Source of the DNA: an uncultured Clostridia bacterium | Lineage (GTDB): Bacteria; Bacillota_A; Clostridia; Oscillospirales; Oscillospiraceae | Assembly: GCA_947307375.1 (NCBI GenBank) | Contig: CAMZIX010000057.1 | Span: forward strand, 1 to 8,229 | Direction of reading: 5' to 3' | Length of the DNA: 8,229 bases | Shown: in pieces, positions 5,348 through 8,229 of the stretch | Layout: each line of letters starts with the position of its first letter | Numbering within the stretch: the first letter of the stretch is position 1 | The notes under the pieces: generated by a model | Told to the model about the DNA's origin: nothing | Seen by the model: the letters and a program-made list of their open reading frames with translations, nothing else | The model's database searches: none | Position numbers and translations under genes: made by a program

Positions 5348-8229
5348 ATGCAAGTTGGAACCAGGACCCACGGCTTTACCGTACGGCGCGTGCGCGAGCT
5401 GCCGGAGCTTTCGGCAAAGCTCTGGGAATTCGTGCATGACAGGACCGGCGCCCAGCTCGTCTGGCTGGAACGGGCGGATGAGAACAAGTGCTTCTCCATC
5501 GCCTTCAAGACGATCCCGGAGGATTCCACGGGCGTCTTTCACATCCTGGAGCACTCGGTGCTCTGCGGCTCGGACAAGTACCCGGTCAAGGAACCCTTTG
5601 TCGAGCTGCTGAAGACGTCGGTGCAGACCTTCCTCAACGCCATGACCTTCCCGGACAAGACCGTATACCCCGTCTCCAGCCGCAACGACCAGGATTTCCT
5701 CAACCTGATGGACGTGTACCTGGACGCGGTGCTGCACCCGGCCATTTACCACAAGCCGGAGATCTTCCGGCAGGAGGGCTGGCGCTACGAGCAGGGCGAG
5801 AACGGCACCGTCTACCAGGGCGTGGTGCTCAACGAGATGAAGGGCGCCTTCGGCGCGCCGCAGGAGGTGCTGGATACCAGCATGTTCGAGCTGCTTGCGC
5901 CCGATAACTGCTACCGCTTCTGCTCGGGCGGCCATCCGGAGCATATCCCGGATCTGACGTACGAGCAGTTCATCGCCGACCATCAGAAATACTATCATCC
6001 CTCCAACGCGCGCATCGCCCTGGTGGGCAGCGTCCCGCTGGATGCGGCGCTGGAAAAGATCGAGGGCTTCCTGAGCGGCTATGACAGGCTGGAGATGTGC
6101 TTTGACATCCCTCTGCAGGAGCCGGTGGACGCCGTGACGCGCGTGGTGCCCTATGAGATCGGCGCCGAGGAGCCGGAGGAGCAGAAGACGATCGTCTCCT
6201 GCGGCCGCCAGCTCTGCCGCTTTGACGAGCGGGAGCGCTTCTTCGCCGCGACGATCCTGGCGGACTACCTCGCCGGCGACAACGACGCGCCGCTGAAGAA
6301 GGCGATCGTCGGCGCCGGCCTCGGCCAGGACTTCGAGCTCGGCACCCAGGACGGCGTGCAGCAGAGCATGCTCTCCTGGACCGTCTGGAACACCGACGCG
6401 GACAAGCTGGAGCCGATCCGCGAGACCGTCCGCAAGACGCTGACGCGCATCGCCGACGAGGGTCTGGATCCCCAGCGCCTGCGCGCCTGCTATAACGCCT
6501 TTGCCTTCAAGCTCCGCGACCGCGACGGCGGCTGGGCGCCCCGCAGCCTGAGCGAAGCGATCACGATGCTGGACACCTGGCTCTATGACGGCGATCCGGC
6601 CCAGGCCCTGCTGGTGGAGGACGATCTGGCCTCCCTGGCGGAGAAGCTTGAGGGCGATTACTTTGCCGGGCTCCTGCGCGAGCTGTTCCTGGACGAGAGC
6701 CACAGCGTCACCGTTGTGCTGACCCCGTCGAAGACGCTCGGCGCGGAGAAGGCCGCGAAGGAAGCGGCCCGCATCGCCGCCGAGAGCGCCCGTTGGGACG
6801 AGGCGCGCAGGGCGGAGCTGAAGGCCCAGGCCGAGAGCCTGGCCCTCTGGCAGCAGACGCCGGACAGCCCCGAGGCCGTGGCCACGATCCCGGTGCTGAA
6901 GCTCTCCGACCTGAAGGAAAAGCCCGAGCCGCTGCCAGTGACCGTGACGGAGCGCGGCGGCACGACCGTGCTGCGCCATGCGACGGCCGGCAAGCTGGTC
7001 GCCTTCAAGACCTTTTTCAACGCCTCCGACCTTCCGCTGGAGGAGCTGCCCGGGCTCGTGGCGCTGAGCACGCTGCTCGGCACGATGGGCACGAAGAAAC
7101 ACAGCGGGGAAGAGCTGCAGATGCTGGTGAAGGAGCGCATCGGCAAGTTTGAGGTCAAGCCCAACGTCCTCTCCGGCAGCGATCCGAACCATGCCCGCGT
7201 CCTGCTGACAGGTTCCGTGATCTGCCTGGCCGAGCAGGCGGAGTCCGCCCGCGAGCTGCTGGCCGAGATCCTCACGGAGACCGATTTCGGCGACCGCAAG
7301 CTGCTGCGCGATCTGCTGCAGCAGGCCGCGCTGAGCGCGCAGATGTCGCTGTCCTCCGCCGGACACCAGTATGCGATGACGCGCACCGCCGCCTATACCA
7401 GCGCCCACGGCGTCGCCCGAGAATATACCTCCGGCACCGAGCTCGCGCTTTGGCTCAAACGCCTGAGCGCCGCCCCGGACGAGGAGCTCGACGTTCTGCT
7501 CGCGCGTCTGGCGGAGCTTGCGCGCCGCCTCTTCACGGCGGACCGCCTGACCCTTTCCTGCACGGAAAACACGCCGGACGGACTTCTGGACGCGCTGCTC
7601 GCCGCCTTCCCGCGGACCGGGGAGACGGTCCCCGCGGAGGCCGCGTTCGTGCCGCTCGGCGTCCGCCGCGAGGGCGTCGTCATCCCCGCGCAGGTGGGCT
7701 ACGCCTCCCGCGCCTGGAACCAGCGCCGCGACGGCGGGACCTTCAAGGGCAGCCTGCCCGTGATGGCGAACATCCTGAACTTCGTGTATCTCTGGAGCGA
7801 GATCCGCGTGCAGGGCGGCGCCTACGGCTGCGGCTTCATGGGCCGTGACGACGGCGACCTGGGCTTCTACACCTTCCGCGATCCCCAGCCCGGCCGTTCG
7901 CTGGGCGTGATGGACCGCTCGGCGGACTTCCTGCGCGGCTTCTGCGCGGAGGATCCCGACCTGACCGGCTTTATCCTGGGCTCGGTGTCCACGCTCGATC
8001 CGCTGCTGACCGAGGAGATGCGCCGCGCCGCGGCCGAAAACCGCTTCTTCAAGGGCATCACCGAGGAGGACGTCTGCCGCTGGTACGGCGAGCTGATCCA
8101 CACCACGAACGCGGACCTGCTGGCCCTCTGCCCGGCGCTGGAAAAGATCCGCGACGTGCGCACCGCCTGCGTGATCGGCGGCACGCCCCAGCTCGACGCC
8201 TGCGGCGACGCGCTCGACACGCGCATCAC
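5348..8229 (+). CDS. M16C zinc metallopeptidase (presequence protease / insulinase family), C-terminus beyond the right edge
   Basis: The frame is open from the ATG at 5348 to the window end: 960 codons without a stop. Family members are usually about 970-1000 residues, so nearly all of it is present. The inverted zinc motif HxxEH is HILEH (H65, E68, H69), and the third ligand is E163 in VLNEMKGAF, so the active site is intact. The order fits M16C: a catalytic M16 domain (about 25-240), an inactive M16 domain (about 250-430), the M16C-associated helical region (about 465-710, including a charged helix rich in A, E, K and R near 460-500) and a C-terminal half. The latter carries the substrate-binding RVQGGAYG motif (R820, Y826). 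There is no signal peptide, so it is probably cytoplasmic and degrades oligopeptides inside a closing chamber, as PreP and Cym1 do. The Shine-Dalgarno site AAGGAGG (5334-5340) overlaps the stop codon of the preceding gene, indicating co-transcription and probably coupled translation. Confidence 0.95.
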   Translation, partial: MQVGTRTHGFTVRRVRELPELSAKLWEFVHDRTGAQLVWLERADENKCFSIAFKTIPEDSTGVFHILEHSVLCGSDKYPVKEPFVELLKTSVQTFLNAMTFPDKTVYPVSSRNDQDFLNLMDVYLDAVLHPAIYHKPEIFRQEGWRYEQGENGTVYQGVVLNEMKGAFGAPQEVLDTSMFELLAPDNCYRFCSGGHPEHIPDLTYEQFIADHQKYYHPSNARIALVGSVPLDAALEKIEGFLSGYDRLEMCFDIPLQEPVDAVTRVVPYEIGAEEPEEQKTIVSCGRQLCRFDERERFFAATILADYLAGDNDAPLKKAIVGAGLGQDFELGTQDGVQQSMLSWTVWNTDADKLEPIRETVRKTLTRIADEGLDPQRLRACYNAFAFKLRDRDGGWAPRSLSEAITMLDTWLYDGDPAQALLVEDDLASLAEKLEGDYFAGLLRELFLDESHSVTVVLTPSKTLGAEKAAKEAARIAAESARWDEARRAELKAQAESLALWQQTPDSPEAVATIPVLKLSDLKEKPEPLPVTVTERGGTTVLRHATAGKLVAFKTFFNASDLPLEELPGLVALSTLLGTMGTKKHSGEELQMLVKERIGKFEVKPNVLSGSDPNHARVLLTGSVICLAEQAESARELLAEILTETDFGDRKLLRDLLQQAALSAQMSLSSAGHQYAMTRTAAYTSAHGVAREYTSGTELALWLKRLSAAPDEELDVLLARLAELARRLFTADRLTLSCTENTPDGLLDALLAAFPRTGETVPAEAAFVPLGVRREGVVIPAQVGYASRAWNQRRDGGTFKGSLPVMANILNFVYLWSEIRVQGGAYGCGFMGRDDGDLGFYTFRDPQPGRSLGVMDRSADFLRGFCAEDPDLTGFILGSVSTLDPLLTEEMRRAAAENRFFKGITEEDVCRWYGELIHTTNADLLALCPALEKIRDVRTACVIGGTPQLDACGDALDTRI

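Noticed and set aside
4085..8101. A 1338-codon open frame on the minus strand, antisense to the cysteine desulfidase and M16C genes.
   Set aside because: It lies in exact codon register with both sense genes, which share one frame, as does the 12-bp gap between them. Stops there would need TTA, CTA or TCA sense codons, which this GC-rich genome avoids. The translation is low-complexity (rich in A, G, L, R, H, Q, V) with no recognisable domain, while both sense proteins have intact catalytic motifs. It is a codon-bias shadow.

Overview
The window is a GC-rich chromosomal segment with ordinary bacterial housekeeping and metabolic genes. Several signals suggest a GC-rich anaerobic Bacillota, most likely class Clostridia: strong Shine-Dalgarno sites, sigma-A-type promoters, short AT-rich gaps between very GC-rich genes, a zinc-ribbon rhomboid-like protein, an oxygen-sensitive Fe-S cysteine desulfidase/serine dehydratase-type enzyme, and an M16C peptidase. 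This placement is inferred from gene content and style, not from a phylogenetic marker. There is no phage, transposon, CRISPR array or integrase, and the DNA looks vertically inherited.

Layout. (i) Positions 1-1367, minus strand: rlmB (23S rRNA 2'-O-methyltransferase), followed 20 bp later by a gene for an acidic, proline/glutamate-rich protein that runs off the left edge; the two look co-transcribed. (ii) 1368-1513: a divergent promoter region with one recognisable promoter in each direction. (iii) 1514-2378, plus strand: a rhomboid-fold membrane protein with a C-terminal zinc-ribbon tail, closed by a strong intrinsic terminator. It lacks the rhomboid Ser/His dyad and is probably a pseudoprotease. 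(iv) 2400-2608: a self-contained tRNA-Pro(GGG) unit with its own promoter, a leader that can form two hairpins, an encoded CCA end and its own terminator. (v) 2684-3985: a fusion of an aromatic-acid-exporter-like (FUSC/ArAE) membrane domain with a HAD-IIB-like cytoplasmic domain whose catalytic motifs are all degraded. (vi) 3999-8229: a promoter followed by a two-gene operon encoding a CyuA/CdsB-type L-cysteine desulfidase (UPF0597, serine dehydratase alpha fold) and, 12 bp later, an M16C presequence-protease-type zinc peptidase that lacks only its extreme C-terminus at the right edge.

The genes do not form one obvious pathway. The last operon makes functional sense as peptide degradation feeding amino-acid catabolism: peptides go to amino acids, then to pyruvate, ammonia and sulfide. 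The two most unusual proteins, at 1514 and 2684, each combine a recognisable membrane fold that appears to have lost enzymatic residues with a cytoplasmic module. They are the best candidates for undescribed function. I do not see a clearly new multi-gene system in the window.
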